A stretch of DNA of 64,000 nucleotides from Legionella beliardensis (GCF_900452395.1 NZ_UGNV01000001.1:1885501-1949500), one strand, 5' to 3'; shown: positions 47,895 to 57,368, numbered from the stretch's first letter. Program-made: numbers and translations. The notes: generated by a model from the sequence alone, not told the origin.

Positions 47895-50800
47895 TTAAGC
47901 AAAGTGCCAAGTCAGGCGTGCAGCCACCCCATTATCAGTGACCTGATTACTATATTGGCCAATATAAGAGACCGATAAATGCAGGTTATTGCTGAGCCTT
48001 GCCACATTGAAGCCTGCATCAATTAAAAGCGCATTTTGCGCGATAGGTACGCCGCCAATGAAGAATGGCACGCTGCCTGCGGCAAAATTAAAGGTGGCCT
48101 TAGGCGTTAAGTTATCATAGGCATGGCGCCAACCTAAGAATACATGGTGATTAAGCGCATACATGTCAGTCTGATAAAGTAACCCTTTCTCTTGTACACC
48201 CAGGGTTGAGAGCAATACGCTTTGACTGGCTTTGTGCGCACGTAAGCGGGCATCGCCGCCTTGCTCTGTTAAGTTGTCGGCCTTCACATCCACATAAGCC
48301 ACATTGACAAGTGGCTTCATGTCTAAGTAATTAACGGCTAATTCATAGCCTAATTCACCAACTACTTGTGCGGTGTGTGCGTCACCGGTGCTGTTTAACG
48401 GGTTGGTAAAACCTGGGAAGGCAATCGTGCGATGCGTGCTTAACGTATGCCAGCTGTAAGCCGCGCCCGCACTGGCCACCAGGTGATTAAACGCCAAGCG
48501 GCCATAAGCTCCCAAATGTGCGTTATCACTTTCACTATAAGAATGACGGCTATCGACATCAAAAGTCGACTGACTGTACCCACCTACTACGCCAAAGCGA
48601 CCCGTCCCGCCAAATGCTTGGTCAGCGCCAATAAAAAAGCCTTGGGTTGAGCGGTCAAGTTTGGCGGCATTGCCATTGCCCTCTAATTGTCCTGCGGCCC
48701 CAAAACCGTGCGCCCAGAAAGCAAGGCCGCTGGGTGTTTTGGCTTCGGCTAATGTGTCATTGCTGTCTAGACGCGAACGCATGGCATCACGAACATAGCG
48801 GCTTTCTTCCATTAAAGCACTTAAGGTGGACGCATAGATTTCACCGCTTAAATCGTTTAAAGCCGTTTGAATGGTTTGTGGGTTATCTAAATTAACAAAC
48901 GCATCGTATAACCGATTGCCGCCACCTAAACTTTCAACGCCCATGGCGGTTTCCGCTTGATTGGGTGTGACTGCAAACGAATTAAACGGCCGGTCATTGC
49001 GCGCGATGTCTAAATAAACATGGTTCGTATCATAATTTAACAGCAACTCGAGAAACGGTAAGTTTTGCGACAGGTTGCTGTAGGTGCCAACGACACCATT
49101 TTCGGCAGCCAAAATCGTGTAACGGGTGCCTGGCGTATACAGTCCTGCTGTTTTTAGCACCGATACCCCAGCGCCTGGCTGTAACGTGGCACGCCCACTG
49201 ATATTGATTAAATCCGACGCCCCAGCAGGATTAATCTCAACGTCATAAACAGAGCCTGCGGTTTGTACGTAATTACCTGCAACGGTTAAGGTGCCAATCG
49301 AATTACCTGGCGCAATCGTACCTGCGACTGTCGTGTTACCGACGGTGCCAGAACCACTTAACCGACCTGCAGCGCTGACCCTTAAATCACCCCCTAATAA
49401 GCCATTGACCCTAAGCTCACCTGAATTAACCCGCGTGGTGCCCGTATAATTGGCTGACTGGCCCGTGAGAATGAGTCTACCCTGCCCTTGTTTGGTAAAA
49501 TTACCTTGGCCTACTAATTCACCCGCAAAGGTTGTGTTACTTCGTTGATTGACAGTTAAGGCGGCTGTGCCAAGAGCTACCTCACCGCCTGTGCCAGACA
49601 GTAAGGACATGGTTAAGTCAAAGCCATTTAAATCAAGCGTACCCCCATTAACCTGATAAGCGGTATTCACAGCGAACGCTGTGGCACTACCTGCGCGAAG
49701 AATACCGGCTGTCACCGTAGTCCCCCCTTTATAACGGTTTAGGCCATCCAAAATGACAAGCCCAGCACCCATTTTATTTAGGCCACCATTGCCGGTCAAA
49801 TTACCTCTTAGTGTAAATTGGTCATCTGCTGATAAGGCGGCTAAGGCAACTTTACCGGCTAAGGTAATATCATTAGCCGCACTTAAACTTAAGACTGAGG
49901 TAATACCACCCACAGGCTCGCCTCGGTCAGTGCTATTGCCACCGCGAATGAGGCTGCCCTCTTGTAAGACAATGCTGCCTTCCGTACTTATGGCATTGTC
50001 GCCACTAGCAACTAAGGTAGCACCTGTGCCTAAAGTAAAACTTGACTCACTCCCTAAAAGGCTAATACGACCTGCAGTGACTAAGGCAGACGGATCAATC
50101 GCATTACCATTAGCAACCTCGCCGTCTGCGTATAAATACAACTGCCCTTCGTTCACAGTGAAATTTGTACTTCCCGTATTATCAGCAGAAGTAAAGGTAT
50201 TTGCGCCGCCTAGACGCCAGGTCCCTTGACCAGTTTGGCTAATAGCAATCTCACCTGCATTATCCGTACTGTCCATTGGGTCACGCATGTCGAGCACGCC
50301 ACCTGCTTCGATAAAAGCATTAAGCGAACTTAGTCGACTAACGTCAGTAGCTGATAGAGTAATCGAGGAAGCTTGGCCATTAGCTGTATTACCTATAAAT
50401 TGACTGACATTGCTTGCTGTTACTAACAAATTTATAGTGCTATCAAAATTGTAAATTGCGCCACCAAAGTTACTGGCTGTATTATTACTAAAGGTTGAGT
50501 TAGTGATACTAAATATACTATTGTCACCGGCAAGAATTACTCCGGCAGCCCCAACCGCTTGATTATTGCTAAAGATGGAATGGTTAATATTGACTAAACT
50601 ATCGCCAGAAGCAATTACACCACCCCAAGAGCCAGTAGCTGTATTATTATTAAAAGTCGAATCAGTAATGTTGAGTGTGCTATGTGTACTAAAAAGTGCT
50701 CCGCCAGCATAAGCTGTATTACCAATAAAAGTTGAACTAGCAATAGTGAGGAAACTGTTTCGATTAGAAACTGCCCCGCCAGCAGTTTCAGCTATATTAC

Positions 50801-51386
50801 CAATAAAAGTTGAATTAGCGATGCTGAGTGTACTGTTTTGATTAATAGAAATGGCGCCGCCCAACCCAGCTGTATTATTAGTAAATATAACTTGCGCCCC
50901 AGTTTCTGCATTAATATCGAGTATTGAACCATTACTTAACAAAATAGCGCTATTATTACCTATATGATTTAAAACAGTTAAACTTGTATTGTCGCCAGTA
51001 GCATGAATGAAGGCGGCCTGATTATTAAGAAAAAAGGAATTAGCACCGCTGTCATTGCCATTAATGGTATCTTGATTGCCGCCACTAACTGTCAAGATGG
51101 CCGTGGGGTTAGCCGCGCTTGTAACAGCAACTGCTTGGTTATAAGTGGCTTGCGCTTGTGCTAAGGCTTGCGCATTAGCAGGTGTAGGCTCCTCAATATA
51201 AACTGTCATTGCAGTGTTTAGGTTAGCCGCAGCAGTAGCTAGCGGAGCGGGCGTGGCAATAGGCACAGGCCAATTCACTTCTGCTGCAAAACTCATGGTT
51301 ATTGGCAACGCCATACTCATGGTAATATGAGTAATGAGCCAAGCTGCTAAGGGCTTAATCTTAAAAGGAGGTTGAGTGAGTCGCAT
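47895..51386 (-). CDS. Autotransporter with Pmp-like GGA/FxxN repeats and C-terminal barrel
   Basis: The 1163-residue protein begins with an extended signal peptide (cleavage after SFAA, residue ~35). Residues ~163-345 hold about six ~26-residue repeats with GGA(I/V/L) and FxxN motifs (GGA at 176, 203, 228, 308; STFIGN, STFNNN, STFSNN), the hallmark of chlamydial polymorphic membrane proteins. Next come autotransporter-associated beta-strand repeats (LTGNGGLNKMGAGLVILDG; FTKQGQGRLILTG), and from about 890 a type V barrel ending LTWHFA with terminal aromatic strand. It should be surface-displayed, perhaps as an adhesin. By eye, the passenger repeats are more AT-rich than the barrel region. Confidence 0.9.
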   Translation of the reverse strand: MRLTQPPFKIKPLAAWLITHITMSMALPITMSFAAEVNWPVPIATPAPLATAAANLNTAMTVYIEEPTPANAQALAQAQATYNQAVAVTSAANPTAILTVSGGNQDTINGNDSGANSFFLNNQAAFIHATGDNTSLTVLNHIGNNSAILLSNGSILDINAETGAQVIFTNNTAGLGGAISINQNSTLSIANSTFIGNIAETAGGAVSNRNSFLTIASSTFIGNTAYAGGALFSTHSTLNITDSTFNNNTATGSWGGVIASGDSLVNINHSIFSNNQAVGAAGVILAGDNSIFSITNSTFSNNTASNFGGAIYNFDSTINLLVTASNVSQFIGNTANGQASSITLSATDVSRLSSLNAFIEAGGVLDMRDPMDSTDNAGEIAISQTGQGTWRLGGANTFTSADNTGSTNFTVNEGQLYLYADGEVANGNAIDPSALVTAGRISLLGSESSFTLGTGATLVASGDNAISTEGSIVLQEGSLIRGGNSTDRGEPVGGITSVLSLSAANDITLAGKVALAALSADDQFTLRGNLTGNGGLNKMGAGLVILDGLNRYKGGTTVTAGILRAGSATAFAVNTAYQVNGGTLDLNGFDLTMSLLSGTGGEVALGTAALTVNQRSNTTFAGELVGQGNFTKQGQGRLILTGQSANYTGTTRVNSGELRVNGLLGGDLRVSAAGRLSGSGTVGNTTVAGTIAPGNSIGTLTVAGNYVQTAGSVYDVEINPAGASDLINISGRATLQPGAGVSVLKTAGLYTPGTRYTILAAENGVVGTYSNLSQNLPFLELLLNYDTNHVYLDIARNDRPFNSFAVTPNQAETAMGVESLGGGNRLYDAFVNLDNPQTIQTALNDLSGEIYASTLSALMEESRYVRDAMRSRLDSNDTLAEAKTPSGLAFWAHGFGAAGQLEGNGNAAKLDRSTQGFFIGADQAFGGTGRFGVVGGYSQSTFDVDSRHSYSESDNAHLGAYGRLAFNHLVASAGAAYSWHTLSTHRTIAFPGFTNPLNSTGDAHTAQVVGELGYELAVNYLDMKPLVNVAYVDVKADNLTEQGGDARLRAHKASQSVLLSTLGVQEKGLLYQTDMYALNHHVFLGWRHAYDNLTPKATFNFAAGSVPFFIGGVPIAQNALLIDAGFNVARLSNNLHLSVSYIGQYSNQVTDNGVAARLTWHFA
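50352..50900 (-). repeat. Tandem ~78-bp coding repeats in the autotransporter passenger
   Basis: This part encodes the six GGA/FxxN units. The units are diverged, so the DNA repeats are imperfect, but the codons for STF-xx-N and GGA recur at 75-81-bp spacing. Unit number could vary among strains. Confidence 0.6.
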
Positions 51387-51490
51387 ACGTTATCCTTAAC
51401 TTGCTTATAGAGGCATGATTTGCTTAGTCATTGTAATAATGAGTAATTATTAATGTACAGCAAAGTTAATAAATAGTTTATAGGAAATAA

Positions 51491-51505
51491 GAGCTTTGTT
51501 GCAAA
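51491..51505. repeat. IS6-family-like terminal sequence remnant
   Basis: GAGCTTTGTTGCAAA matches the IS6-type terminus GGCTTTGTTGCAAA in all but one base of its last 14. No transposase adjoins it, so this is at most a relic; chance is possible. Confidence 0.35.
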
Positions 51506-51591
51506 AACAATTAGAGTCACAATTATTTATTTGGGATTGACTCTTAATTAGATTACTTTAAACTGATTTATTCAATGATTAAGGATTAATC

Positions 51592-52410
51592 ATGCTATTA
51601 AAAAAAATTTTAATGATTGTAGCCTGCCTAAGTGTTAATGTTTCTGTAGCAGCTAATACGATGCAAACACATCCTACTCTTTTACTGGTTCATGGCGCTC
51701 TCCTAACCAGCGGTATTTGGGCCCCAGTACAAAGTTATTTGCAAAATCACCATTATAATGTAGTTACCGTAGATATTCCTGGAAGAGCCGAAGATGATAT
51801 TTCTGCCAAAGAAGCAACTCTTTACCAGGCGGCCAAAAAAGTATGTGATGTTGCCCGCATGCAATATGGGCCAGTAATCTTAGTTGGACATAGTCAAGGA
51901 GGTGCTGTAATTAATCAAGCCATCAATGAATGTGAAACTAAAATTAAAGCGCTAATTTATGTGGCTGCTGTAGTGCCGTTAAATGGAGAGAAACCTTATC
52001 AATTATTAAGTGAGGAAGATAATGAGCATTTCGATAGCTGTACGCAGTTAGATGAAAAAAGTGGTTTATATAAAATTAATTATAACGGCCCATTAAAAGA
52101 AATGTTTATGGCTGATGCCAGCCTCGAACAAGTGCAACACGCCACTGCAAACATGGTTCCTGAACCAATCATCATTGGGGAAAACCTATTGCATTTTCCA
52201 GAAGATACTTTCGAAAAAATACCAAAATTTTATATAGAAACCACCGAAGATAAAATTATTTCACCTAAAACACAGCAGCGAATGCGCTCACGCATTCATT
52301 TCATCCATAGTTACTCCTTGCAGAGTAGTCATTCCCCATTTATTTCAAAATCAAAACAACTTAGCCGATTATTAATGGGTATTGCTGATCATTATACAAT
52401 AGATGATTAG
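51592..52410 (+). CDS. Secreted alpha/beta hydrolase
   Basis: A 272-residue protein with a signal peptide (cleavage near SVAA, residue ~21). HPTLLLVHGALLTSGIW is the oxyanion-hole strand, and the nucleophile elbow is G99-H-S101-Q-G-G. A late EDKIISPKTQ supplies the expected acid, and SSHSPF the histidine. The pattern resembles the salicylate esterase / EstC-type hydrolases. The substrate is probably an ester. It stands alone on the plus strand inside the island. Confidence 0.85.
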   Translation: MLLKKILMIVACLSVNVSVAANTMQTHPTLLLVHGALLTSGIWAPVQSYLQNHHYNVVTVDIPGRAEDDISAKEATLYQAAKKVCDVARMQYGPVILVGHSQGGAVINQAINECETKIKALIYVAAVVPLNGEKPYQLLSEEDNEHFDSCTQLDEKSGLYKINYNGPLKEMFMADASLEQVQHATANMVPEPIIIGENLLHFPEDTFEKIPKFYIETTEDKIISPKTQQRMRSRIHFIHSYSLQSSHSPFISKSKQLSRLLMGIADHYTIDD

Positions 52411-52497
52411 GCTGGCTATTCTGTATTATATTGACAGTGAGCTATAAAAGTATAGACTTTCGCCTCTATAAACGTATTGAAAATAAAAAGTTAAATT

Positions 52498-52977
52498 ATG
52501 TTTAAGTTAGATTTGTCTCAATTAAGGCATTACGTAGAAAGTCAAAAGAATGCAAATAAAGCAAAATTCAATTTAAGTAATAATTTATTAAATTTTTTAG
52601 AGAAAGAAGGTTTTACAGGGGAGATTTTAAAGGCCTCCTTGATAAAGGCATATCTTGATAATAGCCAAATTGAAGAAGAAGCAGACCTACAAAATAAAGG
52701 ATATTGGAGTTTAGGAAAATTATGGCAATCATCACTTGGTGAGGATAAACTTTTCAATTTTGAAATGATTAATTCATTTTTGAACACTGATCCTTATAAG
52801 GAGACTATTGTTAAAGGCATACCCTCATCACTACCAACTAAATACTGGTATCAGTCACAAAAACTCCATACGATTATTTACAATCTCTATCAGCAAGCTC
52901 TAGAGTATGAAAAGAAATTACTAGAGGAAATTGAATGTTTTAATTCCCTTACCGCTGACTTGATGAGGCCCTTTTAA
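52498..52977 (+). CDS. Hypothetical helical protein
   Basis: A 159-residue protein with predicted helices, such as LSQLRHYVESQKNANKAK and LHTIIYNLYQQALEYEKKLLEEI. No signal peptide, transmembrane segment or known motif is visible. It starts 87 bp after the hydrolase gene on the same strand. It may be a small exported or cytoplasmic protein specific to this lineage. Confidence 0.5.
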   Translation: MFKLDLSQLRHYVESQKNANKAKFNLSNNLLNFLEKEGFTGEILKASLIKAYLDNSQIEEEADLQNKGYWSLGKLWQSSLGEDKLFNFEMINSFLNTDPYKETIVKGIPSSLPTKYWYQSQKLHTIIYNLYQQALEYEKKLLEEIECFNSLTADLMRPF

Positions 52978-53238
52978 AGGAAGGGTATGAGGCTTTTGGC
53001 TCTTCATTTAATTTACTTTTAACTAAATGAACTGCATATTTAGAAAGTTGATCCCTAGCAAGGAGAAAGCCAATAGTAGCTCGACTAATGTGGTTTTCAT
53101 TTTTCTTGGGATTCATGTGTATAAATAACAATCCCATCCTTTAGAGTATCTGCTCGCGCATAGCCTGCCAAAAAAGTTAAGGCAGGCATGCTTGATAAAC
53201 GCGCTAAGTATTTGCAAATAAAATACAGACGTTAACTA

Positions 53239-54681
53239 TCAACTCATCATAATATATCCTAAGATAAATTCTGTTGTTTCTCCTTCACAATTAATATCTG
53301 TAGAAGCAAAATGAGACTTGTATTTCTCAGGACTCCAACATCGATAAAGCGCTATTGTATTAGGTAAATTATCTTTATATAACCAACCTAACGTACGGAG
53401 GCGAGTATAACCCGCCTTAGTGCAAGTACCATCAAGCGTAATAACATGATCAACACCACCCGTCCAGTTACTAACACATTCTTCTATCGCGACAGTCTCT
53501 GGCGCCTTAGTACCAGTCAGTTTGCGAGTCATAAGATAACCTAATCGGCCTAAATATTTAAAAAAGCCAGGCGTAGCGGCTGTGGTTGTCCAAATCTCAT
53601 TTGGATTGCTAAGAGGATTAATCCAGCGACTTAATTCTACACCGACTTGTGGGATGGACCCGTCTGTATTTGGTGAACTTACTGAGCTTATATTTACATT
53701 TCGCTTAACAAGATAGCGTGAACTAAAATTAGCACCTGGTTCTAAGTACATATAAGTCATAATAAATTGGCCATTGTTCCATACTCGTCCACCTTGCATA
53801 GCTGTTGCAGATAGATAGGCAAAAAGTTCAGTAGAATCGGGTTGTCGATCCCAGCTTGAATTATCACTAACAAGAAGCGGGTCTAATAATTGGGTGAAAT
53901 TTATATAATCGGAAGAAAATGATGCACGTACCCCTTCACTTGCATTAGGGAGCGATAAAAGCATCACGTAATTTTTTTCACGCCACACGGAGGCAGACCC
54001 AAATACCTTAAGTGCAGTAGCATTACCCCCTAGCCCTGGTGAGTTCCAATTGCCATTATAGTATTTATACCATGGACCTGCTGGCGTGGTTTTTAATGCT
54101 CTCGCAACAATAGTACGGTAGTCGCTATTGCGTAATATATATAAGTAATTGTAATTATCTTTTCCTGGAATAATATTCGCGTCACCTTCACCGGTAATCT
54201 TGCCTGATGTCGGTCTGTCCACTCCAGTTATAATTTGTCCAGTTAGGCTCCATGTTTTGCCATTATCATGAGACTCAACTAAATTCATTGATTTATGTGT
54301 ACCAGAATTTATACAAGCAGTTTCGGCATGAGCAAAGCCTAATAAATGATTACTATTCTCTGAGTCGATTAAAACATCGTTAATCCAAAGCCCACAATCA
54401 GCATATCCATTAGCAATTGGCCCAATAACAGCTGTTAACTTACTTTTTTGACATAAAGGGTCACTGCCAGTCATTTTATAACTGTAAGAATTAGCGGTAA
54501 AACATAAATAAGAGTTGTTAGTTAAGCGAATGGAATTAAATAAATTATCTATGATATTAGGTGCTGGTCCTAATGTTATAAAAGGGGCACCTACACGTAT
54601 CTTAATTGATTGAATATCAGAGCTAATATCTGCAAAAGCTGAAGCTGATAAACATAAAAAGAACAAAATAAGCTTTAGCAT
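53239..54681 (-). CDS. Secreted beta-propeller (Asp-box/sialidase-like) protein with C-terminal DUF5648-like domain
   Basis: The 480-residue protein has a signal peptide (cleavage after AFA, residue ~17). The central region contains an Asp-box, SHDNGKTWSLTGQI, and repeated blades typical of glycosyl-hydrolase five- or six-bladed propellers. The last ~80 residues (RLRTLGWLYKDN...ALYRCW...HFASTDINCEG) match the short repeat found in DUF5648 carbohydrate-binding-like modules. It probably binds or cleaves a glycan outside the cell. No confident catalytic residue was assigned. Confidence 0.7.
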   Translation of the reverse strand: MLKLILFFLCLSASAFADISSDIQSIKIRVGAPFITLGPAPNIIDNLFNSIRLTNNSYLCFTANSYSYKMTGSDPLCQKSKLTAVIGPIANGYADCGLWINDVLIDSENSNHLLGFAHAETACINSGTHKSMNLVESHDNGKTWSLTGQIITGVDRPTSGKITGEGDANIIPGKDNYNYLYILRNSDYRTIVARALKTTPAGPWYKYYNGNWNSPGLGGNATALKVFGSASVWREKNYVMLLSLPNASEGVRASFSSDYINFTQLLDPLLVSDNSSWDRQPDSTELFAYLSATAMQGGRVWNNGQFIMTYMYLEPGANFSSRYLVKRNVNISSVSSPNTDGSIPQVGVELSRWINPLSNPNEIWTTTAATPGFFKYLGRLGYLMTRKLTGTKAPETVAIEECVSNWTGGVDHVITLDGTCTKAGYTRLRTLGWLYKDNLPNTIALYRCWSPEKYKSHFASTDINCEGETTEFILGYIMMS

Positions 54682-54909
54682 ATATTTCCCTATAGCGAAT
54701 AAAGTTTATTGAGGTTACTACTAGCGACTAACAATATTTATAGTTTAATAATCTATTAAATCAATCTAATAAATAAGATATTAGATAAGTCATTTAATCA
54801 TTTGTTAAACATAAATATCAATAAGAATAATTAATATTTATGTTTAGTTTAAACTTGGTATCTTTATATTTGTCTAATTTTCTCATCTGTAAATAAGGCA
54901 TTAGTTAGC

Positions 54910-55057
54910 GTGATTTAGAAGAAATGATAGCGGAACGAGGACTGTTAATTGATCACACCAGCATTTATCATTGGGTACAACATTATGTCCGTAAATTGAA
55001 AACGCTTAGACTGTTATAAGAAACACTATTCTAACCGTTGGCATGTAGATATAACCT
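54910..55057 (+). pseudogene. IS6-family transposase remnant
   Basis: The plus frame reads RDLEEMIAERGLLIDHTSIYHWVQHYVRKL, the helix-turn-helix region of IS6/IS26-type transposases (RDLEEMMAERGL.VDHSTIYRWVQ). It meets TAA at 55016. After a frameshift, KKHYSNRWHVDITY follows, matching the region just before the catalytic DDE domain, including the first aspartate. The upstream part and the rest of the catalytic domain are lost or unrecognisable. It is a clearly dead copy. Confidence 0.8.
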
Positions 55058-55070
55058 ATTATTACTGTTT

Positions 55071-55170
55071 GAAGACCTGGGATACGGGCTCTGCCCTCCT
55101 CCCAGGCTACTTGCTGATTTGATTTAACTAATCTTTGCAATACTTTATCTATTGCATCTCGATTTCCTAA
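55071..55170. repeat. ~100-bp direct repeat, left copy
   Basis: This sequence (from GAAGACCTGGGATACGGGCT to GATTTCCTAA) recurs almost identically at 57078-57176 in the same orientation, with about four differences. It includes the CCTGGG...CCCAGGCTAC palindrome of the dispersed-repeat family seen at 19299 and 29925. Confidence 0.9.
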
Positions 55171-55406
55171 TAAAACCTGTAGGTTGGGCCACCTGGCCCA
55201 ACAAATGCTGGTCAATTTCACACGCTTTTTGTCAATTTCAAACCTAACGAAATAGAATTAAGAATAATCTAGGCTGTCTCAGCTCATTAAAAGATGCTCT
55301 ACCGAACGACTGAAATGACAAGAAGCCCAAAACTGTAGAAGGTATGAGTTGAAATAAATGTTGGCCGAGTGGCCAACCTACGCTTGCTGAAGGAACCTTC
55401 ATTAAT

Positions 55407-55483
55407 AAACAATTTGGTTTATACAGTTGATATCTAACCAAAATTTAAGATTATTTAATTTGATCCTTATTTGCAACGAAGCC
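55407..55483. repeat. IS6-family-like right end
   Basis: The segment ends with TTTGCAACGAAGCC (55470-55483), the reverse complement of an IS6-type terminus. The ~80 bp before it are recognisably similar to 62403-62485, which ends TTTGCAATAGAGCC. Two related elements have apparently left their right ends here. Confidence 0.55.
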
Positions 55484-55487
55484 TAAA

Positions 55488-56777
55488 TTATAAACTAGTT
55501 GCCTTTTTTGCAGTTGAGCTAATATTTTCATTTAGATTGAAACGCTCTATCTGGCTCTTTTCTTCAGTACTTTTTTTACATCCAGTAGCAGCAAAAGTAC
55601 CTAAAAAAATTAACATATAACTAGGAATCCAAACGAAAGGCCGCTGATAAATATTAAGCAAAAAAACGAACAGAAAAATATACCCATCAATTCGATAAAA
55701 AGCGCTATTATTTTTTGTAAAAGCATAACCTATAAGAAGGATTATTAAATAGCTCAATCCTATTAGTCCATAATTAGTTAAAATAATTTTCCACGTAGAA
55801 CTGTAGCCATCATAAACACTATTTGCATTACTAGCGATGCCAAATAGTAAAACACTTATATCCCCATGCAGATATGTAGAAAATAATTTTTCCATTCTAA
55901 GGGATGTACGATTATCAAATTTATCTAATGCATTTTGGTAATAGGAGGATTTATCTTTCTTTAACACTAATGATTGCTCTGAGCCTGGCCGTAAAGAAGA
56001 TAATGGTGTATAAGGTACCTGGGTGCTTATTAAAAAAGATATTAGAATAAATGCAAATAGTCTAAAATTCTTAGAAAGGAGAAAACCCAGGAGAGTAATC
56101 ATATAGAAGGCAAATGAAAATGTTAAAATCCCGCCAATAATCAAAAGGCTTGTTTTCCATTTTTCTTTCAATCCATTTAGTCTATTGGCAGAAATCAAAA
56201 GAAGCGCTGCAAAAGTACCCACCGAGCCAGGTTCATCGTAAATCGCACAAACACGAGCAATCACCCCGCCATTAGGAAGTGGGTAAATAACATTATTTGG
56301 GAAAACTGCTCCAAAAAATTTTAAATAATAAATGTTTTCTTGAGTTTTAAGTGCACTTAATGGTGTAAGCCGGCTAAAGCTAAGTGGAATATCTAGCAGC
56401 ATTAAAAACCAAACAGTAATTCCAGGTATTAATGTAAGTGCAAAGATAGTAGAAAAACACTCTAAACTTAATATTTTATCCTTTCTAGGTAGAGTAAATA
56501 AAATAAACATTGCTGGGATAAGTAAAAACCAGCCCTTATGTGTATGAGTTGTAGTATATAGTAAGCTTAAATAAGCAAGAAATCCGCAAAAGGCGCTAGC
56601 CCAATAAATGTCTGATTTTATTATATATTTATAATTAAATTTAAAAATAAAATCACCAATTAATAGTAATACTATTATAATTAACCAGGCACTTTGATGA
56701 GTCCACATAAAATACGGATAAATGAAAGCTAACGCTAACAATGCAACGATAAAATGAAGTGAATTAAATTTTTGCAT
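55488..56777 (-). CDS. O-antigen polymerase/ligase-like (Wzy/WaaL-type) membrane protein
   Basis: The 429-residue protein has about ten to twelve transmembrane helices and a large loop near the middle containing ARVCAIYDEPGSVGTFAALLL. The DEPGxxG motif is frequent in Wzy-type O-antigen or exopolysaccharide polymerases. The C-terminal loop and helices (LLFGIASNANSVYDGYSSTW) also fit. It would polymerise or ligate a glycan at the periplasmic face. No other glycan-biosynthesis genes adjoin it, and it lies between 100-bp direct repeats, suggesting separate acquisition. Confidence 0.72.
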   Translation of the reverse strand: MQKFNSLHFIVALLALAFIYPYFMWTHQSAWLIIIVLLLIGDFIFKFNYKYIIKSDIYWASAFCGFLAYLSLLYTTTHTHKGWFLLIPAMFILFTLPRKDKILSLECFSTIFALTLIPGITVWFLMLLDIPLSFSRLTPLSALKTQENIYYLKFFGAVFPNNVIYPLPNGGVIARVCAIYDEPGSVGTFAALLLISANRLNGLKEKWKTSLLIIGGILTFSFAFYMITLLGFLLSKNFRLFAFILISFLISTQVPYTPLSSLRPGSEQSLVLKKDKSSYYQNALDKFDNRTSLRMEKLFSTYLHGDISVLLFGIASNANSVYDGYSSTWKIILTNYGLIGLSYLIILLIGYAFTKNNSAFYRIDGYIFLFVFLLNIYQRPFVWIPSYMLIFLGTFAATGCKKSTEEKSQIERFNLNENISSTAKKATSL

Positions 56778-56990
56778 ACTTAAATAATTTTCAACTTAAA
56801 TCGGATTCTAGCTAGATTAGAGCAATATTTTCAAGATATTGATAGGAATCAATTTTTTAGGTTAAGAAAGGTAAAATCAGGAAAAATAAGGGCAATGTAT
56901 TTAGCTAACACTTGTGATAAAGTATCACATTAAAGTTCGTAACTCTAGAAAAACCAGAAAATTTTACTTTTTCAAGTACTTGTCTTAGCT

Positions 56991-57018
56991 GGCGTAGCCT
57001 TAGGAGAACGGCTACGCC
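56991..57018. repeat. Palindromic hairpin, 9-bp stem
   Basis: GGCGTAGCC (56991-56999) and GGCTACGCC (57010-57018) pair perfectly across a 10-base loop, 60 bp before the second copy of the direct repeat. The remainder of 56778-57077 holds no supported gene. Confidence 0.6.
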
Positions 57019-57077
57019 CGGAGATTGGTGTTTCCAGGTCATATGTTATAGCAATTCTTTGCTTCAAAAAACCAATT

Positions 57078-57176
57078 GAAAACCTGGGATACGGGCTCTG
57101 CCTTCCTCCCAGGCTACTTGCTGATTTAATTTAACTAATCTCCGCAATACTTTATCTATTGCATCTCGATTTCCTA
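57078..57176. repeat. ~100-bp direct repeat, right copy
   Basis: Near-identical to 55071-55170 and in the same orientation. The two copies bracket the Wzy-like gene (1.9 kb). Its right edge coincides with the 3' end of the truncated ORF at 57174-57368. Confidence 0.9.
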
Positions 57177-57368
57177 GATCAAGAAAATTGCCGTCCAAAC
57201 ATATGGCTCTTTTATATTATTGCTGCGACTTAGAATTGAATTATTTAAACTCATAACACCACCTTCTGTCCGATAAATGCATACATATTCCGGACAATTA
57301 GCAAGACTCAAATAATTTAAAAGTAATATTAAAGGAAGTGATAAAAAGAAGCTTCTTCCTTCTTTCAC
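57174..57368 (-). pseudogene. 5' fragment of a secreted-protein gene cut off at a repeat
   Basis: A 64-codon frame from GTG 57368 encodes a plausible signal peptide (MKEGRSFFLSLPLILLLNYLSLA) followed by NCPEYVCIYRTEGG. It ends in TAG exactly where the 100-bp repeat begins. This suggests that repeat insertion or recombination removed the rest of a secreted protein. The frame is short, so chance cannot be excluded. Confidence 0.4.

Larger units (their letters stand above)
54682..55487. other. Gene-free stretch with IS6-family remnant and repeats
   Basis: About 800 bp with no intact gene. It contains a degraded IS6-family transposase piece (54910-55057), the first copy of a 100-bp direct repeat (55071-55170), two small hairpins (TTGGGCCA...TGGCCCAA at 55184-55201 and TTGGCC...GGCCAA at 55361-55376) and an IS6-like right end (55407-55483). 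Confidence 0.7.

Noticed and set aside
48447..50229. Plus-strand frames inside the autotransporter gene
   Set aside because: Shadows caused by the GC-rich, repetitive barrel and beta-strand repeat region.
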